The translations under genes and the position numbers were made by a program. The notes under the pieces were generated by a model, which worked only from the letters and a program-made list of their open reading frames with translations, had not been told where the DNA came from and did not search any database. From Pseudoalteromonas neustonica (GTDB lineage: Bacteria; Pseudomonadota; Gammaproteobacteria; Enterobacterales; Alteromonadaceae): 64,000 bases of DNA. Shown one piece after another: positions 24,153 through 32,669 of this stretch. The stretch spans positions 1 through 64,000 of the forward strand of contig NZ_BDDS01000011.1 in the NCBI RefSeq assembly GCF_001653135.1, in the 5' to 3' direction. How positions within the stretch are numbered: the stretch's first letter is position 1; every line of letters begins with the position of its first letter.

Positions 24153-26237
24153 TTAAAAGGTTAAGCTAAAACCAATAGACGGGCGCATTTCAAAGTCATC
24201 TTCACTTTCTTTTATGATCAAATCATTGGTTGAGGTGATTTTTTGATAATCTAAATCTATGCTGCTGGTGTTTGCTTGGCCGTAGGCGTTCATTAACTCT
24301 AAAATTAACACGCCATCTAGGCCCCAGAAGTCCGTTGTGCGCTCAAAGCGTAAATCAAGGCGATGATATACATCAAAACGTTTTGAGAACGGGTCACCGT
24401 ACTCGGGCAAAAAGCGGCCTTCAAATTCAGGGTTTTCTTTTACACCAATAATAGGGGTGTAAGTTTGACCACTGCGTGCTGTGAAGTTAAAGCCACCTTG
24501 CCACTTTTCACTGATTTGATAATTAAACACCATATTGACGACTAAAGGGGTGTCAGCGTAATAGTCTCGGGTGATGTTTTGGCGTTGATCAGTACGCTCA
24601 CTTTTAGCATAGCTCACAGCGAGCCAGCCATACCATTTATCAGTTTTATTTTTATTAATTAATAAGTCAACACCGTAAGCACGCCCTGTGACATCGTTGC
24701 TGTAAAGCGTTGCTGCATCAGGGTAGTTATTTAATGCTAATGGTAAATCGTCCATGGTTTTATAATACCCTTCAACAGACCATGTCCAATCACCCGCAAG
24801 TTCTTGTGCAAAACCTAGACTGCCATGTTTTGAGGTTTGCGAACGTAAATTAGGGTTACCATGCTCTGGTAATATGTAGTCAACATCTTGCATACGGTTA
24901 TAGTGGCCATATTTGGCGTTAATACTGTTACGATCATTAATAAAGTAGGTAAGCGCAAGGCGTGGCATAACAAAATCTTCATCGGTGTAATCATTGCTCT
25001 GATACTGTACACCAACTTCACTTTGCCATTGGTCATTGATATCCCAAATATGACTAGCACCAACAAAGTATTTATCAAGCGCGAGGCTGTCTTTCCCCGT
25101 GATGCGTTCGCCTTTATTTAAATCACAATCAGGGTCCAGCTCAGTACAAAGATACTGAAAGCCATCGTAACTGTAAGTTGTGTCGTTATCAAAATAAGCA
25201 GCATCAAATACAAGTTGCTGAGCTTTATTGATGCGCCAATTTAAGCGGCCTTTATAGGTGATTTGTTTTTCCTGTTCTTCTTCAAAAAAACCATCACTCA
25301 AGGTGGCGCGTTTACCGTATTCTAATCGCCCTGAATGATCGAGTGCACCAATACCTAACCGTAAACTAAAGTCTTTATTAAAGTGATCCCACAAAATACT
25401 TTGGCTGGTAAATTCGCGAATAAAATCAGCATCTCCTTGATATTCTGGATTTTTTAGTGATAATTCGGCACGCTGATTAAAACCTGCTGCAACTGAATCT
25501 TTAGCGCCTGTAAATGATACCGTAAGTGCATTTTTATCATTGATGTCCCAAATCCACTTTCCTTGATAGTCATGATCATCAGGCGCATCGTTGATGGTGA
25601 CACCACTGAGCTCTCCATCGTCATCTTCAAGCTCTTCACCCTTTGAGAAAAATAGGGGTAAGGTACTTTTTCGCCCTGATAAATAAAATGCGGTGTTTTC
25701 TGTTAACTGTCCTTCCATAAAAACACCGGCATTAAACATTGTAAAATCCAGTGTGGTTGTAATCGGTTGGTACTTTGGGTTACGCAGTGTTACGTCAAAT
25801 ACGGCACCAGTGGCATTGCTATAGCTGGAACCGTAGCCTGCAGAGTAAAGCTGGAAATCTTGAATTAAATAACGATTAAAAATAGAGCTGCCAAAATCAT
25901 GAAAGATATAGCCTGCAGGCATAAAGTCAACTTCAAATAGGTTGTCATCAGGTGATGAACCACGTACAGCTGGCTCACTCATTGAGCCACCCGCAGCAAC
26001 TACACCTGGTAATGCAAAAACAGCACGTAGCGGGTCGCCCATTGCGCCGGGCATAGTGACTAATTTTTCGGTGTTTTCTGTTATTTCACTGGTGATACTG
26101 CTGCGTTTATAGACAACGTCTATATGTTCCATTGTGTCTTTATTTGTTGATGTATTAGTATTTGCCTGCGCTAAAAGTGGCAAACAAAGGGCAAGCGGTG
26201 TTAAACGAAAAAGTGTGTGCAGTTGGTTGGCTATCAT
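24153..26237 (-). CDS. TonB-dependent outer-membrane receptor
   Basis: 694 aa. A signal peptide (about 1-25, ending LLAQA) is followed by a TonB-box-like HIDVVY, a short plug domain (GDPLRAVFALPGVVAAGG, AVRGSSPDDNLFEVDFMPAGY, SNATGAVFDVTLR) and a 22-strand-type barrel of alternating aromatic strands ending in Phe (SIGFSLTF). The plug is compact and the protein falls among 'TonB-dependent receptor plug domain' proteins without a named ligand; no siderophore or glycan genes lie nearby. The ATG at 26237 has GGAAGAG upstream; the ATG 12 codons earlier would spoil the signal peptide. Confidence 0.9.
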   Translation of the reverse strand: MIANQLHTLFRLTPLALCLPLLAQANTNTSTNKDTMEHIDVVYKRSSITSEITENTEKLVTMPGAMGDPLRAVFALPGVVAAGGSMSEPAVRGSSPDDNLFEVDFMPAGYIFHDFGSSIFNRYLIQDFQLYSAGYGSSYSNATGAVFDVTLRNPKYQPITTTLDFTMFNAGVFMEGQLTENTAFYLSGRKSTLPLFFSKGEELEDDDGELSGVTINDAPDDHDYQGKWIWDINDKNALTVSFTGAKDSVAAGFNQRAELSLKNPEYQGDADFIREFTSQSILWDHFNKDFSLRLGIGALDHSGRLEYGKRATLSDGFFEEEQEKQITYKGRLNWRINKAQQLVFDAAYFDNDTTYSYDGFQYLCTELDPDCDLNKGERITGKDSLALDKYFVGASHIWDINDQWQSEVGVQYQSNDYTDEDFVMPRLALTYFINDRNSINAKYGHYNRMQDVDYILPEHGNPNLRSQTSKHGSLGFAQELAGDWTWSVEGYYKTMDDLPLALNNYPDAATLYSNDVTGRAYGVDLLINKNKTDKWYGWLAVSYAKSERTDQRQNITRDYYADTPLVVNMVFNYQISEKWQGGFNFTARSGQTYTPIIGVKENPEFEGRFLPEYGDPFSKRFDVYHRLDLRFERTTDFWGLDGVLILELMNAYGQANTSSIDLDYQKITSTNDLIIKESEDDFEMRPSIGFSLTF

Positions 26238-26364
26238 GTCTCTTCCATGGTTGTGAACAAATGTGATTGCCACGTATGATAGAGATAAAAATCGTATAAA
26301 TGCTTAGAAAAATGTTGTGAAAATGTACCTAAATGTAGGGAGCTGTTACAAAATGTTTCGTGGT

Positions 26365-26859
26365 TTATAAAGCATTTATTTTTATGCCAAGTTCACTTGA
26401 ATACCCCATTGAGCGTGCGGTGATTTGTAACTGTTCGTTGATGATATAATAAGTTGGAAACGCGCTTATTTTATAATTGCTTTGAGTATGGCGATCACCT
26501 AATAGAATTGGCATTGTTAAGTTAAGATCTGATACAAAATCAACTACTTCCTGTGGGTTTCTATAATCAAGCGCAATACCAATTGCATTAATATTAGAGT
26601 CCTCTGTTACAGATTCTAGATTCGGCATACTGTATCGACAAATAGTACACCATGGTGCAAAGAAATAAACGATGGTGGTTTTGCCTTTTAGCATCGCAAT
26701 ATTGATCCGTTGCTCGCTGTCATTAACTAGGGGTAAATTAAAATACGGGGCAGGGCTGTTGCTTGTCGCGAGTAAATTGCGCTGCTGATATGCTGTAACT
26801 GCAAAAAAGACCACAGCAATGATGATTAGGTTGATCATCAAGCTTTTTACTTTTTTCAT
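26365..26859 (-). CDS. Membrane-anchored thioredoxin-like (TlpA/ResA-type) protein
   Basis: 164 aa. One N-terminal helix (about 8-24) anchors a periplasmic thioredoxin fold with the redox motif C71-T-I-C74 in FFAPWCTICRYSMPNL, and AFPTYYII with the cis-Pro. TlpA-like proteins reduce periplasmic disulfides or feed cytochrome c maturation. It is transcribed toward the TonB receptor gene, 127 nt upstream of its start, so a shared transcript is possible though not required. Confidence 0.88.
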   Translation of the reverse strand: MKKVKSLMINLIIIAVVFFAVTAYQQRNLLATSNSPAPYFNLPLVNDSEQRINIAMLKGKTTIVYFFAPWCTICRYSMPNLESVTEDSNINAIGIALDYRNPQEVVDFVSDLNLTMPILLGDRHTQSNYKISAFPTYYIINEQLQITARSMGYSSELGIKINAL

Positions 26860-26945
26860 ATTTATCTCTGTGATTAATTTTTCAGTTTATTTTAACCTTG
26901 AAAAGTAAACATCGCACCCTTATTAATTTGAGTAGGCAAAAGTAG

Positions 26946-26974
26946 TTTTGAAAAAATAAAATATTTTTTCAAAA
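26946..26974. repeat. Perfect AT-rich 13-bp inverted repeat upstream of hsp20
   Basis: TTTTGAAAAAATA, loop AAA, TATTTTTTCAAAA. It lies between the divergent thioredoxin-like gene and hsp20, ending 4 nt before the putative heat-shock -35 box. It could be an operator, a cruciform or a terminator-like element. Confidence 0.7.
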
Positions 26975-26978
26975 TAAT

Positions 26979-27004
26979 CTTGAAAACAATTTTGCCGTCC
27001 ATAT
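26979..27004 (+). promoter_or_regulatory. Candidate sigma-32 promoter of hsp20
   Basis: CTTGAAA (26979-26985) matches the heat-shock -35 consensus and GTCCATAT (26997-27004) resembles CCCCATNT. The 11-nt spacer is slightly short. It lies about 135 nt upstream of the hsp20 ATG. Confidence 0.5.
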
Positions 27005-27139
27005 ATAGTTTAGTGAGGACGCCTGATGGGTCCCAATTAAACAGAAGTAATTGAAATTTATATTATTAATTAAACTTTGCCTGTGCTTGTTCAATGGAAA
27101 AGCACTTGCAAAATATCGCTTAAATATGAGGATATTATT

Positions 27140-27586
27140 ATGCGTACAGTAGATTTATCACCACTTTATCGTTCATTCATCGGCTTTGATCATTTAGCAT
27201 CTTTAATGGATGCGGCAGCTCGTACTGATAAGCAGCCAAGTTTCCCTCCGTACAATATTGAGGCACTCGATGAAGACAAATATCGTATTACTATGGCCGT
27301 TGCTGGTTTTAGTGATAATGAGCTGACTATTGAGTCAGAAAACAACACTTTAAAAGTTGCAGGCATTAAAGACAATAAAGATGAGAGCGCACAGCGCAAG
27401 TTTATTCATCAAGGCATTGCTGAGCGTAACTTTGAGCGTAAATTCCAATTGGGTGATCATGTAAAAGTGCTCGGTGCGGACTTAGCTAATGGTTTGTTAA
27501 GTATCGACTTACAGCGTGAAATCCCTGAAGCACTTAAGCCTCGTAAGATTGAAATTGGCAGTGGCAACCTGCTAGAAGGTAAATAA
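27140..27586 (+). CDS. Small heat-shock protein Hsp20 (IbpA family)
   Basis: 148 aa. The N-terminus MRTVDLSPLYRSFIGFDHLASLMD and PPYNIEALDEDKYRITMAVAGF are those of IbpA/IbpB; the alpha-crystallin domain spans about 37-128 with AERNFERKFQLGDHVKV and the AxxxxGLLxIxL signature (ADLANGLLSIDL). It is an ATP-independent chaperone that holds unfolding proteins on aggregates for DnaK/ClpB. GAGGATATTATT precedes the ATG at 27140; the in-frame codons upstream belong to the leader, which in this family often acts as an RNA thermometer, not tested here. Confidence 0.94.
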   Translation: MRTVDLSPLYRSFIGFDHLASLMDAAARTDKQPSFPPYNIEALDEDKYRITMAVAGFSDNELTIESENNTLKVAGIKDNKDESAQRKFIHQGIAERNFERKFQLGDHVKVLGADLANGLLSIDLQREIPEALKPRKIEIGSGNLLEGK

Positions 27587-27632
27587 CCAGCCCTTTGATA
27601 TTATTTTTCCCCTGATTTAATGTTATTTTTAG

Positions 27633-27656
27633 CCGCCTCTTTTGAGGCGGTTTTTT
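27633..27656 (+). terminator. Intrinsic terminator after hsp20
   Basis: CCGCCTC, loop TTTT, GAGGCGG followed by six T residues. Confidence 0.92.
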
Positions 27657-27704
27657 GTTTTCTGTGCGTAAAGCTCACCTCCGCGCGCACTTAAGGGTAT
27701 TAGG

Positions 27705-28244
27705 TCAGTTGCTACCTTTGCTTTCTAACTTGGCTTGCATATTTTTTAGAACGGCTATTTTATCAATAGCCTCTTTTAACTGCGTTTGTGGGAGTCCATG
27801 TTGACGTCCTTTTTCAAGTAGGTTTTCTAGCTTTACTATTTTTTCTTTTGCTGCAATAACAAAACGTTGTTCAAGCCGTGTTTGCTGTTCGTTATGAAAG
27901 TCTAAGTAAGCTTGATGATCTAATATGTCACCTTCAAAATTGGCTGCGTTGACGGTTTTCTTTGTTATATTGGGTATATAATGAGGTGTTGTTATAGGCG
28001 TTTGTGACTGACGGCTATTGATAGTATTTACTGCCATATGGCTTTTGCTAGTGGAATTTACAACTGTTTGGTTTTTGCTTGGTGCTTTTGAATCAAAACT
28101 GATATTTGTGATGGGTAGTGACGGGGTTATATGTGGTGTCGATACAGTAACATCATTGATATATTTATGCTCTGAGAAAAAATTCACGGCTAAAAAAATT
28201 AAGCAAATAATGCCACTAATAATAAAAATAATTTTTTTGTTCAT
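27705..28244 (-). CDS. Membrane-anchored hypothetical protein, third gene of the phospholipase operon
   Basis: 179 aa from the ATG at 28244. A single N-terminal helix (about 4-22) is followed by a low-complexity Ser/Thr/Pro/Asn linker (about 28-100) and a charged helical C-terminus (about 108-175) with NEQQTRLEQRFVIAAKEKIVKLENLLEKG and a second helix. No family is recognised. The layout (anchor, flexible linker, helical periplasmic domain) recalls membrane-bound steric chaperones such as lipase foldases, but the lipase-foldase motif is absent. Its ATG overlaps the stop region of the PPIase gene by 4 nt (ATGA), so translation is probably coupled. Confidence 0.72.
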   Translation of the reverse strand: MNKKIIFIISGIICLIFLAVNFFSEHKYINDVTVSTPHITPSLPITNISFDSKAPSKNQTVVNSTSKSHMAVNTINSRQSQTPITTPHYIPNITKKTVNAANFEGDILDHQAYLDFHNEQQTRLEQRFVIAAKEKIVKLENLLEKGRQHGLPQTQLKEAIDKIAVLKNMQAKLESKGSN

Positions 28245-29434
28245 AACAGTATTGCATTTTGTTGTTGCCAAGCTAGCCAGTTTTGTTGATAACTGTGCTT
28301 TGCTTTTTGTATTGCAATGGCTTTTTTAGCTTGGTATATAACGGTTTCGTCCGCTGAGGTAAAATATTTATAGTGGTGGTTATTGCTCATTATTACCACC
28401 CATAAACCGTCAGGTGATCGAATCACGTGGGATAGTTCATCTTCTTTTTGTGTAAAAGCCAACTGTATGACCCAATTACTTTTATTTTTACGGGTTAGCA
28501 TATTTTGATACTGAGCATAAATATCATGCTGCTTAAAAGATGTTAATGCCTGAGTGAATGAGCTGTTATGTACCGCTTTTCTAAATTTAATCGCATCTTC
28601 TCGGCTTGTAAATTCAACTCCGTAAGCAGTAACGTTATTTAGATATTTAAATCTTTTTTTATTTGCTTGGTAGTAAATTTTAATTTCTTCGTCAGATATT
28701 TGCTGCTCAAGGCTATCAAGAATAGGGCTTTGTACGTGCATCATGTTTTTAATACCTAGCCAGCTTTGAATTGAAGGGCGTAAAATTTCGCCTTTAGCTA
28801 ATTCCTGCAAGTGGTCAATATTTATCCGTTTTTTTAAAAGTAGTGGTGTTGCAGCTAAAAGAGCAGCATTAAATTGCCGCTTTTTAAGCACTTCACTTCT
28901 AAATAAATTACTATCACCTTGGTGTAGTCTAAAGCGTACTTGCATAGATAGCGGTGTAATAAAATCATAAAGAGTAATAGGGTTTACAAACAGTTTATTT
29001 AAACTAGTTCGCTGTAATTTAATTACTTGTTCGGCAGTATATTTACCATCTGCTGGGTAGTTAGCTAATACTTGAATAAGCCATTGGGTAGTGTATTGCG
29101 TAAAATTAACCGTTTTTATATTATGCCCAGATAAACTCAGTTGAGAGTTAAATATGTTCATTAAATAGCGCTCAACATGATATTGCGTACTAAAGCCAAC
29201 CTCTGATTGACGTGCTATCAGTTCAGGCATGTTTTGTTCAGCTTGCTGTAGTAAAAATTGGTTCTCAAATACGCGGGTACGAACCTCTTTGATGCTAATG
29301 TTCGTATTATGTTGTTTATATACTTGATGCATAAAGCGAACTTCCGCATTAGTATATTGGTTAAATGATGCCACTGTTAAGGGGCTATAAAGCCCCCCTA
29401 ATAGTAACAACAAGATTGTAGTCAATCCTTTCAT
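28241..29434 (-). CDS. Secreted parvulin-like peptidyl-prolyl isomerase / foldase
   Basis: 397 aa with a signal peptide (about 1-22, ending TVASF). The N-terminal half is helical, SurA/PpiC-like. ISDEEIKIYYQANKKRFKY (about 245-263) is the segment preceding the rotamase domain in PpiC proteins, and the C-terminal part (about 265-370) has the parvulin order with SREDAIKFRKAV, a FTQALTSF helix, QLAFTQKEDELSHVIRSPDGLWVVIM. It appears diverged, and the usual catalytic His/Cys pattern is not obvious, so it may be a chaperone without isomerase activity. It overlaps both neighbouring genes by 4 nt. Confidence 0.78.
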   Translation of the reverse strand: MKGLTTILLLLLGGLYSPLTVASFNQYTNAEVRFMHQVYKQHNTNISIKEVRTRVFENQFLLQQAEQNMPELIARQSEVGFSTQYHVERYLMNIFNSQLSLSGHNIKTVNFTQYTTQWLIQVLANYPADGKYTAEQVIKLQRTSLNKLFVNPITLYDFITPLSMQVRFRLHQGDSNLFRSEVLKKRQFNAALLAATPLLLKKRINIDHLQELAKGEILRPSIQSWLGIKNMMHVQSPILDSLEQQISDEEIKIYYQANKKRFKYLNNVTAYGVEFTSREDAIKFRKAVHNSSFTQALTSFKQHDIYAQYQNMLTRKNKSNWVIQLAFTQKEDELSHVIRSPDGLWVVIMSNNHHYKYFTSADETVIYQAKKAIAIQKAKHSYQQNWLAWQQQNAILL

Positions 29435-30444
29435 TGGCGAGCTACCATCGCATGATTAAGTAAATGTACGACCATTGCAATAGCATGGGGAATAACCTGT
29501 TTTGCTGTATCTAAACGGTCGTAGTGATCTTTTGAATTAAGTACAATACCGCCTTGGGAATAAGAAAATGCTCCTCCTTGTGTTAGTAAAGGTCGAACAT
29601 CTTGGCTGTTAATATCCAGTGCTGAAAATGTTTGCATTGCTTGTGTGATCAAAGCAGTGTCATTCAGTTTTTCTTGATCGTAGTAGTCTTTTACCCAACT
29701 TTCCCAGCTTGAATGATTTAGATCTGATGTTGTCCAGGTATGGTGTGGTTGCAGTAAATCAGTGGTATGGAAAACAAAACCTAATACTTGCGGGTTCCCG
29801 CTTTGTAAATAACTTTGATACCAATATTGACCTAAGTTATCAATGGGTTGAAATGGCATTTCTTCAAAATCATCGTACATGCTATAGGTAGAATCGCTGT
29901 CGATTCTATAATTGGCTTCAGTCACACCATAGCTATTATATTTTGACGAATCAGCATTAAACCAACCTGTCTCGCCTCCTTTTCCATCGTCAAGGTAGTC
30001 ACCTTTTAACCACGCTGATGCTAGGTTATCAACAGTGCCCCATACAGTCAGCTTTTGGTAATTATAGCCGCCAAAGTCGTTACCATGTTGATCTGCACCT
30101 TGTGTATGATTTTGAAAGTGCCAATAGCTTGTGTATTTAACAATACTTTCAGCTGCTCCCCAGACAGGTGCTTGTACGCATGAACCTGTGACTGCGCCAC
30201 AAAAAAACGTATCTTCAAAGTCATCTACATCATAGGCGGCTTGACCGAGTACGTCAGCTAGTTGTGTTATGGTCATATTATTTTGCTGAGCATAGCGACT
30301 CAACGCCAAAAATTCCGTGCTACTTGGGTGCTGCTGCATATAATTTACGGCATCAATAACAATGCGCTTATGTGTTTCTTGGCTAAACGCTTGAGCTTGG
30401 CTAGTACTTAAAAGTAATAGTGCTGTTAAAAGCTGTTTTTTCAT
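29431..30444 (-). CDS. Secreted phospholipase C / S1-P1 nuclease-like zinc enzyme
   Basis: 337 aa with a clear signal peptide (1-19, ...TSQAQA/FSQETH). Mature-protein features fit the trinuclear zinc fold: H25 in ETHKRIV just after the new N-terminus, Asp-rich YDVDDFEDTFF, YWHFQNH, VFHTTDLLQPHHTW (the D-x3-P-x-H signature) and HSSWESW (H-x3-E). Ligand spacing deviates by one residue from the textbook H-x3-D, and the N-terminal residue is Phe not Trp, so activity on phospholipids or nucleic acids is not certain. First gene of an overlapping three-gene operon with a foldase-like protein, which suggests it needs help to fold in the periplasm. Confidence 0.78.
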   Translation of the reverse strand: MKKQLLTALLLLSTSQAQAFSQETHKRIVIDAVNYMQQHPSSTEFLALSRYAQQNNMTITQLADVLGQAAYDVDDFEDTFFCGAVTGSCVQAPVWGAAESIVKYTSYWHFQNHTQGADQHGNDFGGYNYQKLTVWGTVDNLASAWLKGDYLDDGKGGETGWFNADSSKYNSYGVTEANYRIDSDSTYSMYDDFEEMPFQPIDNLGQYWYQSYLQSGNPQVLGFVFHTTDLLQPHHTWTTSDLNHSSWESWVKDYYDQEKLNDTALITQAMQTFSALDINSQDVRPLLTQGGAFSYSQGGIVLNSKDHYDRLDTAKQVIPHAIAMVVHLLNHAMVARQ

Positions 30445-30562
30445 CGTGTTCTCATAGTGTTGTGAAGTAATTACTAATATTAAAAAGTAGAGTAGTTACA
30501 CTATAATGACAAATTAATTAAACATTAAATTAACAACATTACCTATTTTGATACTTTGGTGC

Positions 30563-30853
30563 TAGGCCTGTTTATCTTTCGAGGTTGAATTTGCAGCAGT
30601 GTGTTTGGTTTTTAGGCAAGGCAGAGTCAATGATGTGTGGTTATTCCCCATAGGCGATAACTCAGTATAAATGCCAAACATGCGCTGCCCAAAGGGTTCT
30701 TCCTAGGGGTACACGGATGTAGGTAAGGGGCGTGAGCAGGACGCACAAGCTTTGCTCGGTTTTTACTTAGCCCGCTCGATTACAAACCTCGCGCCGCGAT
30801 TAAATCGCCCCTAGATTGAATAAGTTTCAATCCACAAAGGTCAACAGGCCCTA
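30563..30853. repeat. MITE-like element, family A copy 2 (291 bp)
   Basis: Nearly identical to 4358-4672 over most of its length, with a 20-odd-bp internal deletion after CTAGGGG and altered outer ends (TAGGCCTGTTTATCTTT against the complement of AAAGGTCAACAGGCCCTA). It fills most of the 406-bp gap between the phospholipase-like gene and the photolyase gene. Its last three bases (30851-30853) are the stop codon of the photolyase gene. Confidence 0.85.
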
Positions 30854-32404
30854 GAGTTTTTCTATATTAGTTAAGCACCACTGCGCTCTTTTTAAAGTTG
30901 CCGATTGTTGAGTTTCGTTTTGCTTTTGCCAATTTTTATAGACCATACCTATGCGTGGGTTACGCGATAAGCGGGCTTCGTGGGTATGCATAAATAGCCA
31001 ATATAAACTATTAAACGGGCAGGCCGTTTCTTCACTTTTTTGTTTGACGTTATAATGACAACCTTTACAGTAATCACTCATTTTGTTTATGTAGTTTCCG
31101 CTCGAAGCATACGGTTTTGTTGCAATTAGCCCACCATCAGCAAACTGGCTCATTCCTCGTGTGTTAGGCATTTCTACCCATTCAATGGCGTCGATATAAA
31201 TTCCTAAATACCAGTTATCTACGTCATCAGGCTTGATGCCGGTCAATAAACAGAAGTTGCCTGTGATCATCAATCGTTGAATGTGATGCGCATATGCCGT
31301 GTCTAAACTTTGATCGATTGCCTGCTTCATGCAGTTCATTTTTGTGTTACCGTGCCAAAAATAATCGGGCAATGCCCGTCTTGCATTTAGTTCGTTTTTA
31401 GTCGCGTAGTCTGGCATATTTTGCCAATAAACACCCCTTACGTATTCTCGCCAACCTAAAATCTGCCTAATAAACCCCTCAACTTGCGCCAAGTTAATTT
31501 CATTTTTTCGCTTATCAAATTCACTCAACACTTGGTTAATAACGTGCATTGGATGCAACATTTTTGTGTTAAGGGCAAAAGCGATACGACTGTGATAAAG
31601 GCTCCATTTGTGTGATGTTTGACACGTCATGGCATCTTGAAACTGACCAAAATGAGGTAAAAGGTGGGTGCAAAAGTAATCTAGTAGTTGTTTTGCTTGA
31701 TTGCGACTCGTAGGCCATAAAAGAGTTGAAGAGCAATGACCTAGTGTACTTATTTTATGATTATTAATTCGCCGTAAAATAATTTCAATATCATTACTGA
31801 ATACTTTAGGTTCAGGGATTGTTGCTAAGTCGGCTTTCTTTAATTTATTACGATTGTCTTGATCAAAGTTCCATTGTCCGCCTTGTGGTGCGCCATCTTT
31901 CATTAAGATATTAAAGCGTTTGCGCATCATGCGGTAAAAGAACTCCATTTTCACATGTTTATCTTTTTTAAAGTGGGCGCTAATATCACTGTAAGGTAAT
32001 AGAAAATGTTCGCTATCACAGGCGCTTATTTTCAAAGATATGTGTGATTCTAACTGCTGCATTTGCTGATATAGCCGATATTCATCTGGATACTGATACT
32101 GGATTTCCTGGCATTGGTATTGCTCAGCTAAACGCTTTAAAAGAGTTGTAATGGACTCATCATGTTGGGTGTCATCAAGGGTTAAATGCAACACATTTAA
32201 TTGTGATTTTTTAAGGGCACTGGCAAAGTTTTCCATAGCTGAAAAAAATGCTGCGACTTTTTGTATATGATGCTTTACATAATTAGTCTCTTGTTTTAAT
32301 TCAGCAATGACATAAAGGTATTGCGCTTGGTTTTCTTCTTTATACCAAGTGTGATTTGCATTGAGCTGGTCGCCAAAAATAAATCGTAATATTTTATATG
32401 CCAT
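30851..32404 (-). CDS. Iron-sulfur bacterial cryptochrome/(6-4) photolyase (PhrB/FeS-BCP type)
   Basis: 517 aa. The protein begins KILRFIFGDQLN, typical of the 'photolyase-related' family. Four Cys, C358, C446, C449 and C462, have exactly the 88-3-13 spacing of the [4Fe-4S] ligands in Agrobacterium PhrB (C350, C438, C441, C454), and the HH pair (H373, H374) in YAHHIQRLMITGN fits the active-site His of PhrB with the same offset of 8. FAD-binding segments GWREYVRGVYW and NWYLGIYIDAIEWV are intact. Expected reaction: light-driven repair of (6-4) photoproducts using FAD and a lumazine antenna. The stop codon lies in the end of a MITE-like element, and another copy lies upstream. Confidence 0.93.
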   Translation of the reverse strand: MAYKILRFIFGDQLNANHTWYKEENQAQYLYVIAELKQETNYVKHHIQKVAAFFSAMENFASALKKSQLNVLHLTLDDTQHDESITTLLKRLAEQYQCQEIQYQYPDEYRLYQQMQQLESHISLKISACDSEHFLLPYSDISAHFKKDKHVKMEFFYRMMRKRFNILMKDGAPQGGQWNFDQDNRNKLKKADLATIPEPKVFSNDIEIILRRINNHKISTLGHCSSTLLWPTSRNQAKQLLDYFCTHLLPHFGQFQDAMTCQTSHKWSLYHSRIAFALNTKMLHPMHVINQVLSEFDKRKNEINLAQVEGFIRQILGWREYVRGVYWQNMPDYATKNELNARRALPDYFWHGNTKMNCMKQAIDQSLDTAYAHHIQRLMITGNFCLLTGIKPDDVDNWYLGIYIDAIEWVEMPNTRGMSQFADGGLIATKPYASSGNYINKMSDYCKGCHYNVKQKSEETACPFNSLYWLFMHTHEARLSRNPRIGMVYKNWQKQNETQQSATLKRAQWCLTNIEKL

Positions 32405-32464
32405 AAACTTAACCTAAAACACTTTTATACGATTGACCTCTAAAATTGGATCTCATTATGTAAG

Positions 32465-32557
32465 GCGTGCTGGCCAAAGCGTTCTTCCTAGTCTTTGTTG
32501 CTCGGTTTTTACTTAGCCCGCTAGGTTACAAACTTTGCGCCGCGATTAAATCGCCCC
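32465..32557. repeat. Family A element, internally deleted derivative
   Basis: GCGTGCTGGCCAAAGCGTTC resembles the middle of the family A element; TCTTTGTTG then joins directly to CTCGGTTTTTACTTAGCCCG and continues through GCGCCGCGATTAAATCGCCCC. Both outer terminal repeats and about 50 internal bases are missing. Same orientation as the other copies; upstream of the photolyase gene. Confidence 0.72.
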
Positions 32558-32570
32558 CATATCTACGCAG

Positions 32571-32621
32571 ATTGGTATTAACCCCCTGTGAAACGCTGAA
32601 GTTTGCATCTTGAGGTTGTTT
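32571..32621. repeat. Family B right-end fragment
   Basis: GATTGGTATTAACCCC followed by CTGTGAAACGCTGAA and GCATCTTGAGGTTGTTT matches the last 50 bases of the family B repeats at 10612 and 52233. It directly follows the family A remnant, making a mosaic of two repeat families. Confidence 0.72.
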
Positions 32622-32669
32622 GTATATAAATGTGGTATAAAAAGAAATTCAAACAAAGGAATGTAATCT

